From Zoogloea dura (GTDB taxonomy: Bacteria > Pseudomonadota > Gammaproteobacteria > Burkholderiales > Rhodocyclaceae), in contig NZ_JABBGA010000014.1 of NCBI RefSeq assembly GCF_012927165.1, positions 1 through 64,000 on the forward strand: DNA of 64,000 nucleotides. The letters are read 5' to 3'. The translations under genes were made by a program, and so were the position numbers. This document shows positions 1 to 8,160 of this stretch, piece after piece. The notes beneath the pieces are model-generated. The model saw only the letters and a list, made by a program, of their open reading frames with translations. It was not told where the DNA came from and made no database searches. Position 1 is the first letter of the stretch; every line of letters starts with the position of its first letter.

Positions 1-308
1 GCGGGGGTCAGGTCGATCATCAGCACGCCCAGTTCATTGAGCTTGCGGCTGTTCTCGGCGTGCACGTAGGCGCTGGTGGCGTCGAAGGCGATCTGCACGC
101 CGTCGGCCAGCACATGGGGCAAGAGCCCGTCCACGCCCTCGGCGGTGGTCTTGAGGCCCATCTCGCGGGCCCGCTTGAGGCCGTCCGATTCCGGGTCGAT
201 GCCCACCATCCACACCGGCTCCAGCACCGGGCTGCGCTGCAGTTTGGCCAGCAGGTCGGTGCCGATGTTGCCCGGGCCGATCAGGGCGCATTTGATCTTG
301 TTGCTCAT
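1..308 (-). CDS. dmpF: acetaldehyde dehydrogenase (acylating), N-terminal part
   Basis: Converts the acetaldehyde released by 4-hydroxy-2-oxovalerate aldolase to acetyl-CoA with NAD and CoA, the last step of the catechol meta-cleavage pathway; cytosolic, normally in complex with the aldolase. About 102 residues are visible; the C-terminus lies beyond the left edge. The protein opens [20 protein letters not shown], with the GPGNIG dinucleotide-binding loop at residues 11-16, followed by [10 protein letters not shown] and FDATSAYVH, typical of the DmpF/MhpF family. It starts 13 bp downstream of the C23O stop on the same strand, so the two are probably one operon continuing leftward, where the aldolase gene would be expected. 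Confidence 0.93.
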   Translation of the reverse strand, partial: MSNKIKCALIGPGNIGTDLLAKLQRSPVLEPVWMVGIDPESDGLKRAREMGLKTTAEGVDGLLPHVLADGVQIAFDATSAYVHAENSRKLNELGVLMIDLTP

Positions 309-321
309 GGGGAGTCCTTGC

Positions 322-1248
322 TCAGGTCACGACGGTCAGGAAGCGCTCGTTGAGGGCACGGGTGTGGTAGAAAATTGCGGAGCCGAGTTCGTCCCAGGTC
401 CAGGTATAAGGCTGCATGTCGGGATAGAAGTGGTAGCCGCCGCAGAAGGTCTCGAGGCGGTTGCCCGAGGGGTCGAAGGAATAGATCGTGGTGCCGCGGG
501 TGATGCCGTGGCGCAGCGGGCCGTTGTCGATGGAGACGCGATACTTGCCCATCAGGTCGGCGGCGCGCAGGACCTGCTCCCAGGTCTCGAGCAGGAAGGA
601 CGCATGGTGCAGGGTGTCGTTGCGTTCGTCGCGCACGAAGGCGATGTCGTGGGCCTTGGTGGAGCAGCTCAGCCACACGGCCATGTCGGTCTGGCCGTCC
701 TCGCCGAGGATCTTCTCGACCAGGCTGAAGCCGAGCACCTTGGTGAACAGGTCACGGCTGGCGTCCAGGTCGGCCCCGTGGATCTGCCAGTGATCGAGGC
801 GGAGCGGCGAGATGCCCTTGCGGTCCTCGATGATCACATCCGGATTGACGTAGCCCAGGCCGTCGCCGACGGCGGTCTTCTCGGCGTACAGCTCCATGGT
901 GTGGCCGGTGGGGATCCGGAACCGTACCCGTTCGCCGGTTTCGAGCAGCTCGCCGGCGGGGATGCGCTCGGTGGCCACGCCGTAGGCGCGCAGGTCGGCG
1001 TCCAGCTGTTCGAGGGTGGCCTTGTCGCGCACCTTGAAGGCGTAGAAGTCCATGCCGGCCCGGTCGGCCTCGCGGATGATGAAGCTGTGATGATCCCGCT
1101 CGTCGTGGCATTTGAAATAGACACGCCCCGCGGCGTCCCGCCCGGTTTCGACCAGGCCGAAGATCTTCGTATAGAAATTGACTGATTCCTCCAGGTCCAG
1201 CACCCGCAATTGGCAGTGTCCCGGCCGCAATACGCCCAGCATCGTCAT
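322..1248 (-). CDS. dmpB: catechol 2,3-dioxygenase (copy A)
   Basis: Extradiol ring cleavage of catechol to 2-hydroxymuconic semialdehyde, using non-heme Fe(II) and O2. The protein has 308 residues, the usual length for the XylE/DmpB family (307). Two vicinal-oxygen-chelate modules are visible. The expected iron ligands are His153 (RLDHWQ), His214 (DTLHHASF) and Glu266 (NRLETF). The ATG at 1248 is preceded by AAAGGAGG at 5-7 nt; an upstream in-frame ATG at 1356 lacks this and its extension is not family-like. The gene faces away from the LysR gene and leads into acetaldehyde dehydrogenase. A second, diverged C23O lies at 39837-40766. Confidence 0.97.
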   Translation of the reverse strand: MTMLGVLRPGHCQLRVLDLEESVNFYTKIFGLVETGRDAAGRVYFKCHDERDHHSFIIREADRAGMDFYAFKVRDKATLEQLDADLRAYGVATERIPAGELLETGERVRFRIPTGHTMELYAEKTAVGDGLGYVNPDVIIEDRKGISPLRLDHWQIHGADLDASRDLFTKVLGFSLVEKILGEDGQTDMAVWLSCSTKAHDIAFVRDERNDTLHHASFLLETWEQVLRAADLMGKYRVSIDNGPLRHGITRGTTIYSFDPSGNRLETFCGGYHFYPDMQPYTWTWDELGSAIFYHTRALNERFLTVVT

Positions 1249-1301
1249 TTCGATCCTCCTTTGATTTAATGAAAGTCGACCCGTTGCTGCAATTCGGGCC
1301 G

Positions 1302-1319
1302 TGCGCACTCGAGTGCGCA
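1302..1319. promoter_or_regulatory. perfect 18-bp palindrome upstream of C23O-A
   Basis: TGCGCACT-CG-AGTGCGCA reads the same on both strands. It lies 54-71 bp upstream of the C23O-A start codon, where an activator or repressor operator would be placed. Which protein binds it cannot be told from sequence; it does not match the ATAC-N7-GTAT element found in the same gap. Confidence 0.5.
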
Positions 1320-1411
1320 TTCTTTTATTGGCGGAGGGGAAAAGGATTTCCGCCATGCCGTAATGTTCAAAGCAGGCGGGGCGGGCGTCAAATACTGTTG
1401 AGGTTGATTGA

Positions 1412-1428
1412 TATACCTGAAAGATATA
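1412..1428. promoter_or_regulatory. probable LysR (BenM/CatM-type) site upstream of C23O-A
   Basis: TATACCT-GAA-AGATATA, i.e. ATAC-N7-ATAT, one base off the ATAC-N7-GTAT consensus known for BenM/CatM. It is near-identical to the perfect copy at 2350-2366 in front of the LysR gene. It lies about 165-180 bp upstream of the C23O-A start, between the LysR stop and C23O, consistent with the LysR protein activating C23O-A. Confidence 0.6.
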
Positions 1429-1445
1429 GTAGGGCCGGAGGGGGC

Positions 1446-2348
1446 TCAGCCCCCGGGGGATTCCGAGGTGGCCAGCGCGGCGTCGATCATGGCGCGGAAC
1501 CTGGCCACGTGGGCCGAGCTGTCGCCGACGCGGATCGTCATGATCAGCGGCGAGGTCAGGCCCCGTTCGAGGAGGGGGCGGTAGGTGACGTCATCGCGTT
1601 TCAGGCGCTGCACCGACTCGGGCACGATGGTCACGCCCATGCCGGCCGCCACCAGCCCGATGGCGGTCTGCAGGCCGTTGGTTTCATAGACCTTGCCCAC
1701 CTCGTAGCCGCGCACGCTGAACTGGTGCAGGACCTGGTCGGCGAAGCTGGGCCGCGGTGAGGCCGGGTACAGCACCAGCACCTCGTCGACCAGCCGCCTG
1801 AGGGGGATCACCGCCTCGCCGGCGAGGGGGCTGTGGGCCGGAATGGCCACCAGCATGGGCTCCTCGACCAGGACGATGTTGTGCAGGCCTTCGTCCTGGA
1901 TGGCCAGGCGCCCGAAACCCACGTCGATCCGGCCGGCCTTGAGCGCCTCGGCCTGCTGCACGGAGGTGAGCTCGGAGAGCGAGATGTCGAGGTTCTCGTT
2001 CTCGGTGGTGAAGCGCTTCAGCACATTGGGCAGGAAGCCATACAGGATGGACGGCACGAAGCCGATGCCCATCCAGCGGGTACTGCCCGCGCCGATGCGG
2101 CGCGTGGCTTTCTGGATCTCCTTGAGCCGTGCCAGCACCTGGACGGTCTGGTCGTAGAAGAAGCTGCCGGCATTGGTGAGCTTCAGCGGCCGGCTCGAAC
2201 GGTCGAGCAGGGAGACGCCGAGCTCTTCCTCGAGCTGCTGGATCTGCCGCGACAGGGGCGGCTGGGCGATGTGGAGGCGCTCGGCCGCGCGGCTGAAGTT
2301 CAGGGTGCTGGCCACGACTTCGAAGTACCTCAGTTGGCGCAACTCCAT
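1446..2348 (-). CDS. LysR-family regulator, BenM/CatM/CatR-like
   Basis: DNA-binding regulator of 300 residues, the standard LysR length. The N-terminal winged helix-turn-helix (about residues 1-60: MELRQLRYFE, FSRAAERLHIAQPPLSRQI) is followed by a periplasmic-binding-protein-like effector domain. On my recollection of BenM the resemblance continues into the effector domain (IGFVPSILYGFLP, GRIDVGFGRL, LLYPASPRPSF), which suggests an aromatic or muconate-like co-inducer; that is inference. It sits between C23O-A, which it probably activates, and the divergent aromatic uptake operon. A perfect ATAC-N7-GTAT element abuts its start codon, so autoregulation is likely. Confidence 0.92.
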   Translation of the reverse strand: MELRQLRYFEVVASTLNFSRAAERLHIAQPPLSRQIQQLEEELGVSLLDRSSRPLKLTNAGSFFYDQTVQVLARLKEIQKATRRIGAGSTRWMGIGFVPSILYGFLPNVLKRFTTENENLDISLSELTSVQQAEALKAGRIDVGFGRLAIQDEGLHNIVLVEEPMLVAIPAHSPLAGEAVIPLRRLVDEVLVLYPASPRPSFADQVLHQFSVRGYEVGKVYETNGLQTAIGLVAAGMGVTIVPESVQRLKRDDVTYRPLLERGLTSPLIMTIRVGDSSAHVARFRAMIDAALATSESPGG

Positions 2349-2349
2349 T

Positions 2350-2366
2350 TATACCTCCAAGGTATA
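2350..2366. promoter_or_regulatory. LysR operator ATAC-N7-GTAT
   Basis: TATACCT-CCA-AGGTATA, a perfect 7-bp inverted repeat with a 3-bp centre, containing the ATAC-N7-GTAT motif of BenM/CatM sites and fitting the general LysR T-N11-A rule. It begins 2 bp upstream of the LysR start codon, in the divergent gap to the ABC uptake operon. Confidence 0.7.
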
Positions 2367-2423
2367 GTTCCAGATAAAAACGATATTGGACAGTGTCTTT
2401 TTGCAGGGCCGAGAATTCGCCGC

Positions 2424-2439
2424 AGGCATTGCCGTTGCG
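2424..2439 (+). promoter_or_regulatory. candidate sigma-54 promoter for the uptake operon
   Basis: AGGCAT-TGCCG-TTGCG has the obligatory GG-N10-GC spacing and a good TTGC -12 element, but the -24 element lacks the usual leading T. It would start transcription near 2450, 100 nt before the binding-protein gene. Plausible because a DmpR-type activator is encoded at the end of the gene row, but weaker than the two phenol hydroxylase promoters. Confidence 0.35.
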
Positions 2440-2550
2440 TGCCCATCGGCCATCAGCAATAAACGTCGGATCACCCCGTGCATTCCCGTCATCCAATTGC
2501 CGGCGCGGCGGGGTCGATTATTAGACACGAAAAAATATCTGGAGACAAAA

Positions 2551-3822
2551 ATGACGGTAAATCAGATCCGCCGCAGCCTTCTCAAATCGGGCGCCGCGGC
2601 GGCGGCCACCGCAATGCTCCCGTCCGCAGTCCGGGCGGCCGGCGACGGCATCTTCAAGATCGGCTATGTGAGCCCGCAGACCGGGCCGCTGGCGGCCTTT
2701 GCCGAACCGGATGCCTTCACCCTGGAGCAGGTGCGCAAGGCGGTGGCCGGCGGGATCATCTCCGGTGGCAAAAAATTCGCTGTCGAGATCATCTACAAGG
2801 ACTCCCAGTCCAATCCGAACCGCGCCGGTGCTGCCGCGGCAGAGCTGATCCTGCGTGACAAGGTGGACCTGGTGATCGCCTCGTCCACGCCCGCCACCAC
2901 CAACCCGGTGGCCGACCAGTGCGAGCTCAACCAGGTGCCGTGCATCACCAACGATGCGCCGTGGCAGCCGTATTTCTTCGGCCGCAAGGGGGACCCGAAG
3001 GTCGGCTTCGAGTGGACCTACCACTTCTTCTGGGGCCTCGAGGACATCATCGGCACCTTCTCCAGCCTGTGGGGCAAGATCCCCACCTCGAAGGCGGTGG
3101 GTGGCCTGTGGCCCAACGACGAGGACGGCAATGCCTGGGGCGACGGCAAGATGGGCTTTCCGCCGGTGCTCGCCGCCAAGGGCTTCAAGGTGGTGGACCG
3201 GGGGCGCTTCCAGTCGCCGATCAACAACTTCTCGTCCTTCATCTCGGCCTTCAAGAGCGGCGGTGTGGACATCGTGACCGGCGTGGTGCCACCGCCGGAC
3301 TTTGCCAATTTCTGGAACCAGGCCGGCCAGCAGGGCTTCCAGCCGAAGATCGTCACGGTGGCCAAGGCCACCGAGTTCCCGGCCTCCATCGCCGCCTTCG
3401 GCGAGCGTGCCAACGGGCTGACCGTCGAATTGATGTGGAGCCCGGCCCACCCCTTCAAGTCCAGCTTCACCGGCCAGAGCGCGCGGCAGCTGGCAGACGC
3501 CTACACGGCGGCCAGCGGCAAGCCCTGGACCATGCCCCTGGGGCTCAAGCATTCCCTCTTCGAAGTGGCGCTCGACGTGCTGCGGCGCGCCGGCAGCAAG
3601 GATCCGGCGGCGATCCGCGAGGCCATCCGCGGCACCCACCTGGACACCATCGTCGGCCCGGTGGACTTCCGCAAGGGGCCGGTGCCCAACGTGGCCAAGA
3701 CGCCCCTGGTGGCCGGCCAGTGGCAGAAGCGTGGCAAGGGCCTCGAGCTGGTGATCGTCGATAACAGCCAGGCCCCGAACATCCCCGTCCAGGCCGAGCT
3801 GCTGCCCATCAAGTACGGCTGA
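2551..3822 (+). CDS. ABC transporter substrate-binding protein, Liv/aromatic type
   Basis: Periplasmic ligand-binding protein of a branched-chain-amino-acid-type (HAAT) importer, 423 residues. The ATG at 2551 follows a GGAGA at proper spacing and gives a signal sequence with RRSLLKSG then an Ala-rich core ending in VRAAG, which looks like a twin-arginine (Tat) signal. The mature part begins FKIGYVSPQTGPLAAFA, the classic type I fold opening. Context (C23O, MetA-family protein, LivGFHM, meta-pathway hydratase) suggests an aromatic acid or phenol-derived ligand rather than leucine; inference. First gene of a run through dmpE. Confidence 0.92.
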   Translation: MTVNQIRRSLLKSGAAAAATAMLPSAVRAAGDGIFKIGYVSPQTGPLAAFAEPDAFTLEQVRKAVAGGIISGGKKFAVEIIYKDSQSNPNRAGAAAAELILRDKVDLVIASSTPATTNPVADQCELNQVPCITNDAPWQPYFFGRKGDPKVGFEWTYHFFWGLEDIIGTFSSLWGKIPTSKAVGGLWPNDEDGNAWGDGKMGFPPVLAAKGFKVVDRGRFQSPINNFSSFISAFKSGGVDIVTGVVPPPDFANFWNQAGQQGFQPKIVTVAKATEFPASIAAFGERANGLTVELMWSPAHPFKSSFTGQSARQLADAYTAASGKPWTMPLGLKHSLFEVALDVLRRAGSKDPAAIREAIRGTHLDTIVGPVDFRKGPVPNVAKTPLVAGQWQKRGKGLELVIVDNSQAPNIPVQAELLPIKYG

Positions 3823-3860
3823 GCCCCGGCCGGCATCCCGAATTCCCCGTATCGAGACAG

Positions 3861-3887
3861 TGCGGGCGACATCCGTCGCGGCCCGCA
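3861..3887 (+). other. intercistronic hairpin after the binding-protein gene
   Basis: TGCGGG CGAC-ATCC-GTCG then a 3-nt bulge and CCCGCA form a 10-bp stem with a 4-nt loop. It lies 39 nt after the binding-protein stop and has no T tract, so it is more likely an mRNA-stabilising element that keeps the binding-protein message abundant than a terminator. Confidence 0.4.
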
Positions 3888-3923
3888 GGGGCGCGCACAT
3901 CCATAAAAAGGAGGACTACACGC

Positions 3924-4817
3924 ATGAATAAACTGATCAACACCATCGTGGCGCTGACGCTGGCGGGCCTGGCAGGGGGCGTGATGGCCACCGAGGGCGG
4001 CGGCACGATCTATCCGGTGGGGGCCGAGAACTACACCTGCTGCGCGCTGCCGCCGCCGGGGCTGTATGGCATGGCCTGGTTCCAGCACTACAGCGCCGAC
4101 GCGGTGCGCGGCAACGGCGGCCAGGTGGTCACGCCGGCGGGCTTCCGGGTCAATGCCAATGCGGTGGTGCCGCGCGTGGTGTACATCTCGCCGCTGACGG
4201 TGGCGGGCGCCTCGCTGGGGGCGCAGGCCATCCTGCCCATCGTCAACCTGGATGTGAATGTCACCCAGGGCGTGCAGCAGAGCAAGACCGGGCTGGGCGA
4301 CATGACCTTCGGCCCGGTGCTGGGCTGGCACCATTCCGAAAACCTCCACAGCGTGCTGGCCCTCGACATCTACGCGCCCACCGGGGCCTACCGGAAGGGC
4401 GACGTGGCCAACATCGGCCGCAACCACTGGGCCCTGCAGCCGGTGCTCGGGGTCAGCTACATCCAGGCGCAGGGGCTCAACGCCGACCTCAAGGCGATGT
4501 GGACCTACAACTTCCGCAACGACGACACCGACTACCGCGACGGCAAGGAGCTGATCGTCGATTACTCCGTGGGCTGGGGCGTCGGCGGCGGCTGGACCCT
4601 CGGCGTCGGCGGCTATTACTACCAGCAGCTCACCAACGACGAGCACAACGGCGCCAGCGTGGCCGACAACAAGGGCCGCGCCGTCGCCTTCGGCCCCTCG
4701 ATCCGCTACGACAGCGGCAAGGGCTGGTTCATCACCGCCAAGTACCAGGACGAGATGGCCGTGCGCAACCGCGCCGACGGCGCCGCGTTCTGGGTCAAGG
4801 CAGTCTTCCCGCTGTAA
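3924..4817 (+). CDS. outer-membrane MetA-family (phenol meta-pathway) protein
   Basis: Member of the Phenol_MetA_deg / SphA family (COG4313), thought to be an outer-membrane beta-barrel for entry of hydrophobic aromatics. 297 residues with a Sec signal (about residues 1-22, ending GGVMA-TEGG). The body has alternating aromatic/Gly-rich beta strands (FGPVLGWHHSE, VGGGWTLGVGGYYYQQL) and ends in VKAVFPL, a typical barrel C-terminal strand. AAAGGAGG precedes the ATG. It lies between the binding protein and the ATPase genes, so the operon would encode both outer- and inner-membrane uptake. Function is known only at family level. Confidence 0.85.
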   Translation: MNKLINTIVALTLAGLAGGVMATEGGGTIYPVGAENYTCCALPPPGLYGMAWFQHYSADAVRGNGGQVVTPAGFRVNANAVVPRVVYISPLTVAGASLGAQAILPIVNLDVNVTQGVQQSKTGLGDMTFGPVLGWHHSENLHSVLALDIYAPTGAYRKGDVANIGRNHWALQPVLGVSYIQAQGLNADLKAMWTYNFRNDDTDYRDGKELIVDYSVGWGVGGGWTLGVGGYYYQQLTNDEHNGASVADNKGRAVAFGPSIRYDSGKGWFITAKYQDEMAVRNRADGAAFWVKAVFPL

Positions 4818-4838
4818 GCGCGGCCCGGAGAGATCGAC

Positions 4839-5555
4839 GTGCTACTGAGAGTCGACAAGGTCAGCAAGAGCTACGGCACCCTCAAGGTGACCCGCGATGT
4901 GTCCTTCTGCGTGGAGGAGGGGCAGACGCTGGGCATCCTGGGGCCGAACGGCGCGGGCAAGACAACGTTGTTCAACCTGATCTCCGGTGACGTGCGGATC
5001 GATTCGGGCGGCATCACCTTCGCGGGGCAGGACGTGTCCGGGCTGCGCCCCCACCAGCGCTGCCAGGCGGGTATCGGGCGCAGCTACCAGGTGCCCCATC
5101 CCTTTGGAAACATGACGGTCTTCGAGAACCTGGTGACGGCCGCCTGTTTCGGGGCGCGGGTGGGCGAGCGCCAGGCCTGGGACATTGCCGCCGGCATCCT
5201 CGACAAGACCGGCCTGCTGCCCCACGCCAACAAGCCGGCCGGCAGCCTGACCCTGCTCAACCGCAAGCGCCTGGAGCTGGCCCGCGCCCTGGCGACGAGG
5301 CCCAGGCTGCTGCTGCTCGACGAGATCGCCGGCGGCCTCACCGAGCACGAGGCGGCCGAGCTGGTGGCGGAGCTCAAGCGGATCAAGGCCGAGGGCACCA
5401 CGATGATCTGGATCGAGCACGTGGTGCACGCCCTGATGTCGATCGCCGACCGCCTGCTGGTCATCAACTTCGGCGAGAAGCTGGCGGAGGGCGAACCCGT
5501 GGCGGTGATGAACAGCCCGGACGTGCGGCGCGTGTACATGGGGCTCGAGGCATGA
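4839..5555 (+). CDS. livG: ABC transporter ATP-binding protein, LivG type
   Basis: Cytoplasmic ATPase of the HAAT importer, 238 residues. Starts with GTG at 4839 (MLLRVDKVSKSYG). Walker A is GPNGAGKTT at about residues 35-43, Walker B LLLLDEIAGG and the switch histidine follows in WIEHVVH. The signature region is unusual: it reads GSLTLLNRKRLELARAL rather than LSGGQ, as in several aromatic-acid Liv systems. It overlaps the next ATPase gene by ATGA, indicating translational coupling. Confidence 0.94.
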   Translation: MLLRVDKVSKSYGTLKVTRDVSFCVEEGQTLGILGPNGAGKTTLFNLISGDVRIDSGGITFAGQDVSGLRPHQRCQAGIGRSYQVPHPFGNMTVFENLVTAACFGARVGERQAWDIAAGILDKTGLLPHANKPAGSLTLLNRKRLELARALATRPRLLLLDEIAGGLTEHEAAELVAELKRIKAEGTTMIWIEHVVHALMSIADRLLVINFGEKLAEGEPVAVMNSPDVRRVYMGLEA

Positions 5556-6262
5556 GCACGAACTTTCTGCAGACCGCGGGCCTGACCGCCCGCTACGGCG
5601 ATGCCCAGGCCTTGTTCGGCATCGATTTTCATATTGCAACCGGCGAGACGGTGGCCATCATCGGCGCCAACGGGGCCGGCAAGAGCACCTTCCTGAAGGC
5701 TATCACCGGCCTGGTGAAGGTCGCCCCCGGGGCGCTGACGATCGACGGCAAGCCCTGGGGCGGCCGTTCTCCGGGCGACATCGTGCGCCAGGGCATCGCC
5801 CTGGTGCCGGAAGGGCGGCGCCTCTTTCCCAGCCTGACGGTGGAGGAGAACCTCAAGATGGGGGCCTACGCCGGGCGCCCGGGGCCCTGGTCCCTGGCGC
5901 GGCTCTACACCTTGTTTCCGATCCTCGAGGAGAAGCGCAAGGTGCCCGCCACCTCCCTGTCGGGCGGCCAGCAGCAGATGGTGGCGATCGGCCGGGCGCT
6001 GATGAGCAACCCGCGCCTGCTGCTCTGCGACGAGATCTCCCTGGGGCTGGCGCCCATCGTCATCAAGGAGATCTACGACGCTCTGCCGGCCATCGCGGCC
6101 GAAGGCATGAGCGTGGCGGTGGTCGAGCAGGACGTGATGGTCGCGCAGCGGGTGTCCCGGCGCCTCTACTGTTTCCAGGAGGGGCGGGTGTCCCTCGAGG
6201 GGGCCAGCGACGGCTTCTCGCGGGAGCAGATCAGCCAAGCCTATTTCGGAATCCAGACATGA
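5552..6262 (+). CDS. livF: ABC transporter ATP-binding protein, LivF type
   Basis: Second ATPase of the importer, 236 residues. Walker A GANGAGKST (residues about 38-46), canonical signature LSGGQQQMVAIGRAL, Walker B LLLCDEISLGL and switch VVEQDV. In contrast to its LivG partner the signature motif is standard, so the pair has one degenerate and one canonical ATP site. Starts inside the stop of livG (ATGA) and its own stop overlaps livH in the same way. Confidence 0.95.
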   Translation: MSTNFLQTAGLTARYGDAQALFGIDFHIATGETVAIIGANGAGKSTFLKAITGLVKVAPGALTIDGKPWGGRSPGDIVRQGIALVPEGRRLFPSLTVEENLKMGAYAGRPGPWSLARLYTLFPILEEKRKVPATSLSGGQQQMVAIGRALMSNPRLLLCDEISLGLAPIVIKEIYDALPAIAAEGMSVAVVEQDVMVAQRVSRRLYCFQEGRVSLEGASDGFSREQISQAYFGIQT

Positions 6263-7119
6263 CTGAAACCATTGTTCAAGGGCTCTTGCTCGGGGGGCTG
6301 TATTGCCTGTTCTCCCTGGGGCTGTCGTTGATGTTCGGCGTGATGCGCCTGACCAACATCGCCCAGGGCGACCTGATCGTGGCCGGCGGCTTTGCCGCCA
6401 TCTCCATCGCCCCGCTGGTCGGGGGGCATTTCGTGGTGGCCGGGCTGGTGCTGCTGCCGCTGGCCTTCGCAGTGGGCTACGGGCTGCAGCGGCTGGTCCT
6501 CAACCGGACCCTCGGCAAGGACCCGCTGCCGTCGCTGGTGGTCACCTTCGGCCTCTCCATCGTCATCCAGAACCTGTTGCTGGAAGTCTATTCGGCGAGC
6601 CCGCGCTCGCTGGAAGCCGGTGCCCTCAGCACCGGCAGCATCCAGCTCGGCGAGGAGCTGTTTGTCGGCACGCTGCCGCTGCTGATCCTCGGGGTGGCGC
6701 TGGCGGCCACCCTGGGGCTGCAGTTGCTGTTCTCGCTGACGCCCCTCGGCCGGGCCTTCCGGGCGGTCTCCGACGACCGCGAGGTGGCCGAGCTGATGGG
6801 CGTCCGCTCGGCCAACGTGTATGCCATCGCCACCGCCCTGGCCACCGCGCTGATCGCACTGGCCGGCCTGTTCCAGAGCCTGCGCACCACGGTGTCGCCG
6901 GCGGACGGGCCGCTGCTCCTGCTGTTTGCCTTCGAGTCCGTGATCATCGGCGGGATGGGCTCCTTCTGGGGCACCTTCGTCGGAGCCATGGTGCTGGGCG
7001 TCAGCCAGCAGGTCGGCTTCCGCTTCGATCCGGGCTGGGGGGTGTGGTTCGGGCACCTGGTCTTCCTGGCCGTGCTGATCGTCCGTCCTAACGGTCTTTT
7101 TCCGAAAACGAAGGGTTGA
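6259..7119 (+). CDS. livH: ABC transporter permease, LivH type
   Basis: Inner-membrane permease of 286 residues with about eight hydrophobic segments. Typical LivH features: opening IVQGLLLGGLYCLFSLGLSL, then LMFGVMRLTNIAQGDL and the coupling helix region VSDDREVAELMGVR. Translationally coupled to livF (ATGA) and only 3 bp before livM. Forms the translocation pore with LivM. Confidence 0.95.
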   Translation: MTETIVQGLLLGGLYCLFSLGLSLMFGVMRLTNIAQGDLIVAGGFAAISIAPLVGGHFVVAGLVLLPLAFAVGYGLQRLVLNRTLGKDPLPSLVVTFGLSIVIQNLLLEVYSASPRSLEAGALSTGSIQLGEELFVGTLPLLILGVALAATLGLQLLFSLTPLGRAFRAVSDDREVAELMGVRSANVYAIATALATALIALAGLFQSLRTTVSPADGPLLLLFAFESVIIGGMGSFWGTFVGAMVLGVSQQVGFRFDPGWGVWFGHLVFLAVLIVRPNGLFPKTKG

Positions 7120-7122
7120 GAG

Positions 7123-8160
7123 ATGACTGCTACCGTCATTCGCAGTACCCGGGGCTCGCAGGCGGTCATCGCCATTGCCGCGGCCCTGTGCCTTGTCGCC
7201 GCGACCTTGCCCCTGTGGGGCGAGCCGTCGTGGATGCGCGAGTTCGTGGAGATCGCCTGCTACCTGATCTTCGCCATGATGTGGAACCTGCTGGCCGGCT
7301 ACGGCGGCATGGTGTCGGTGGGGCAGCAGGCCTTCTTCGGGCTCGGCGGTTACGTCATGCTGGCCCTGGGCAACTTCGGCGGCATCAACCCCTTCGTGGC
7401 GATCCCGCTCGCCGCGCTGGTGGCGGCCCTGGCCTCGCTGCCGGTGTCGAAGCTGGCCTTCCGCCTGCAGGGTGGCTATTTCTCCATCGGCACCTGGGTG
7501 ATCGCCGAGGTCTTCCGCCTCAGCATCGCCAACGTGGCCGCCGTGGGCGGCGGCTCCGGCACCAGCCTGACGGCCCTGCGCGGGATCAGCCGCAGCACCC
7601 GCGAGAACACCACCTATTGGGTCGCCCTGGCCTGCGTGGTGGCCTCGCTGGCGCTGGTCTACCTGTTCCTGCGCAGCAAGCAGGGCCTGGCCCTGCAGGC
7701 CATCCGCGACAGCGAGGTGGCGGCCGAGAGCCAGGGGGTGGGGGTGGCGCGCATGAAGCTTGCGGTGTACGTGGTGGCGGCCTTCGGCTGCGGCATGGCC
7801 GGCGCCCTGTATTTCGTGAGCAATCTGCGCATCAGCCCGGACGCGGCCTTCGGGGTCAACTGGACGGCCTTTGCGATCTTCATCGTGATGATCGGCGGCA
7901 TCGGCCGGATCGAGGGGCCGGTGATCGGCGCCGTGGTGTTCTGGGCGCTCAACAAGTTCTTCAGCGACTACGGCACCTGGTACCAGCTCGGGCTGGGCCT
8001 CCTGGCCATCCTGATGACCCTCTTCTTCCGCGAGGGACTGGGCGGCTTCGTGCACCGCAGGCTGGGCTTCGAGATGCTGCCGACGCGCCGCATCCTGCAG
8101 CTGGCGCCGCCCGCCGCGCCTGCCACGGCATCCCGACTGACGCCGGAGGTGACGGCATGA
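7123..8160 (+). CDS. livM: ABC transporter permease, LivM type
   Basis: Second membrane subunit, 345 residues, with about eight to ten hydrophobic segments. LivM hallmarks: MMWNLLAGYGGMVSVGQQAF near the N-terminus, the coupling region IRDSEVAAESQGVGVARMKL, and GGIGRIEGPVIGAVVFW. It has a hydrophilic C-terminal tail of about 25 residues. Its stop overlaps the start of the hemerythrin gene (ATGA), an unexpected partner for a permease. Confidence 0.94.
   Translation: MTATVIRSTRGSQAVIAIAAALCLVAATLPLWGEPSWMREFVEIACYLIFAMMWNLLAGYGGMVSVGQQAFFGLGGYVMLALGNFGGINPFVAIPLAALVAALASLPVSKLAFRLQGGYFSIGTWVIAEVFRLSIANVAAVGGGSGTSLTALRGISRSTRENTTYWVALACVVASLALVYLFLRSKQGLALQAIRDSEVAAESQGVGVARMKLAVYVVAAFGCGMAGALYFVSNLRISPDAAFGVNWTAFAIFIVMIGGIGRIEGPVIGAVVFWALNKFFSDYGTWYQLGLGLLAILMTLFFREGLGGFVHRRLGFEMLPTRRILQLAPPAAPATASRLTPEVTA

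Noticed and set aside
1264..1292. TTGCAG-N17-TTAAAT as sigma-70 promoter for C23O-A
   Set aside because: Spacing is ideal but the start would fall inside the ribosome-binding site, leaving almost no leader; not supported.
6241..8055. 604-residue minus-strand frame opposite livH/livM
   Set aside because: GC-driven shadow; the plus-strand permeases are clearly real.
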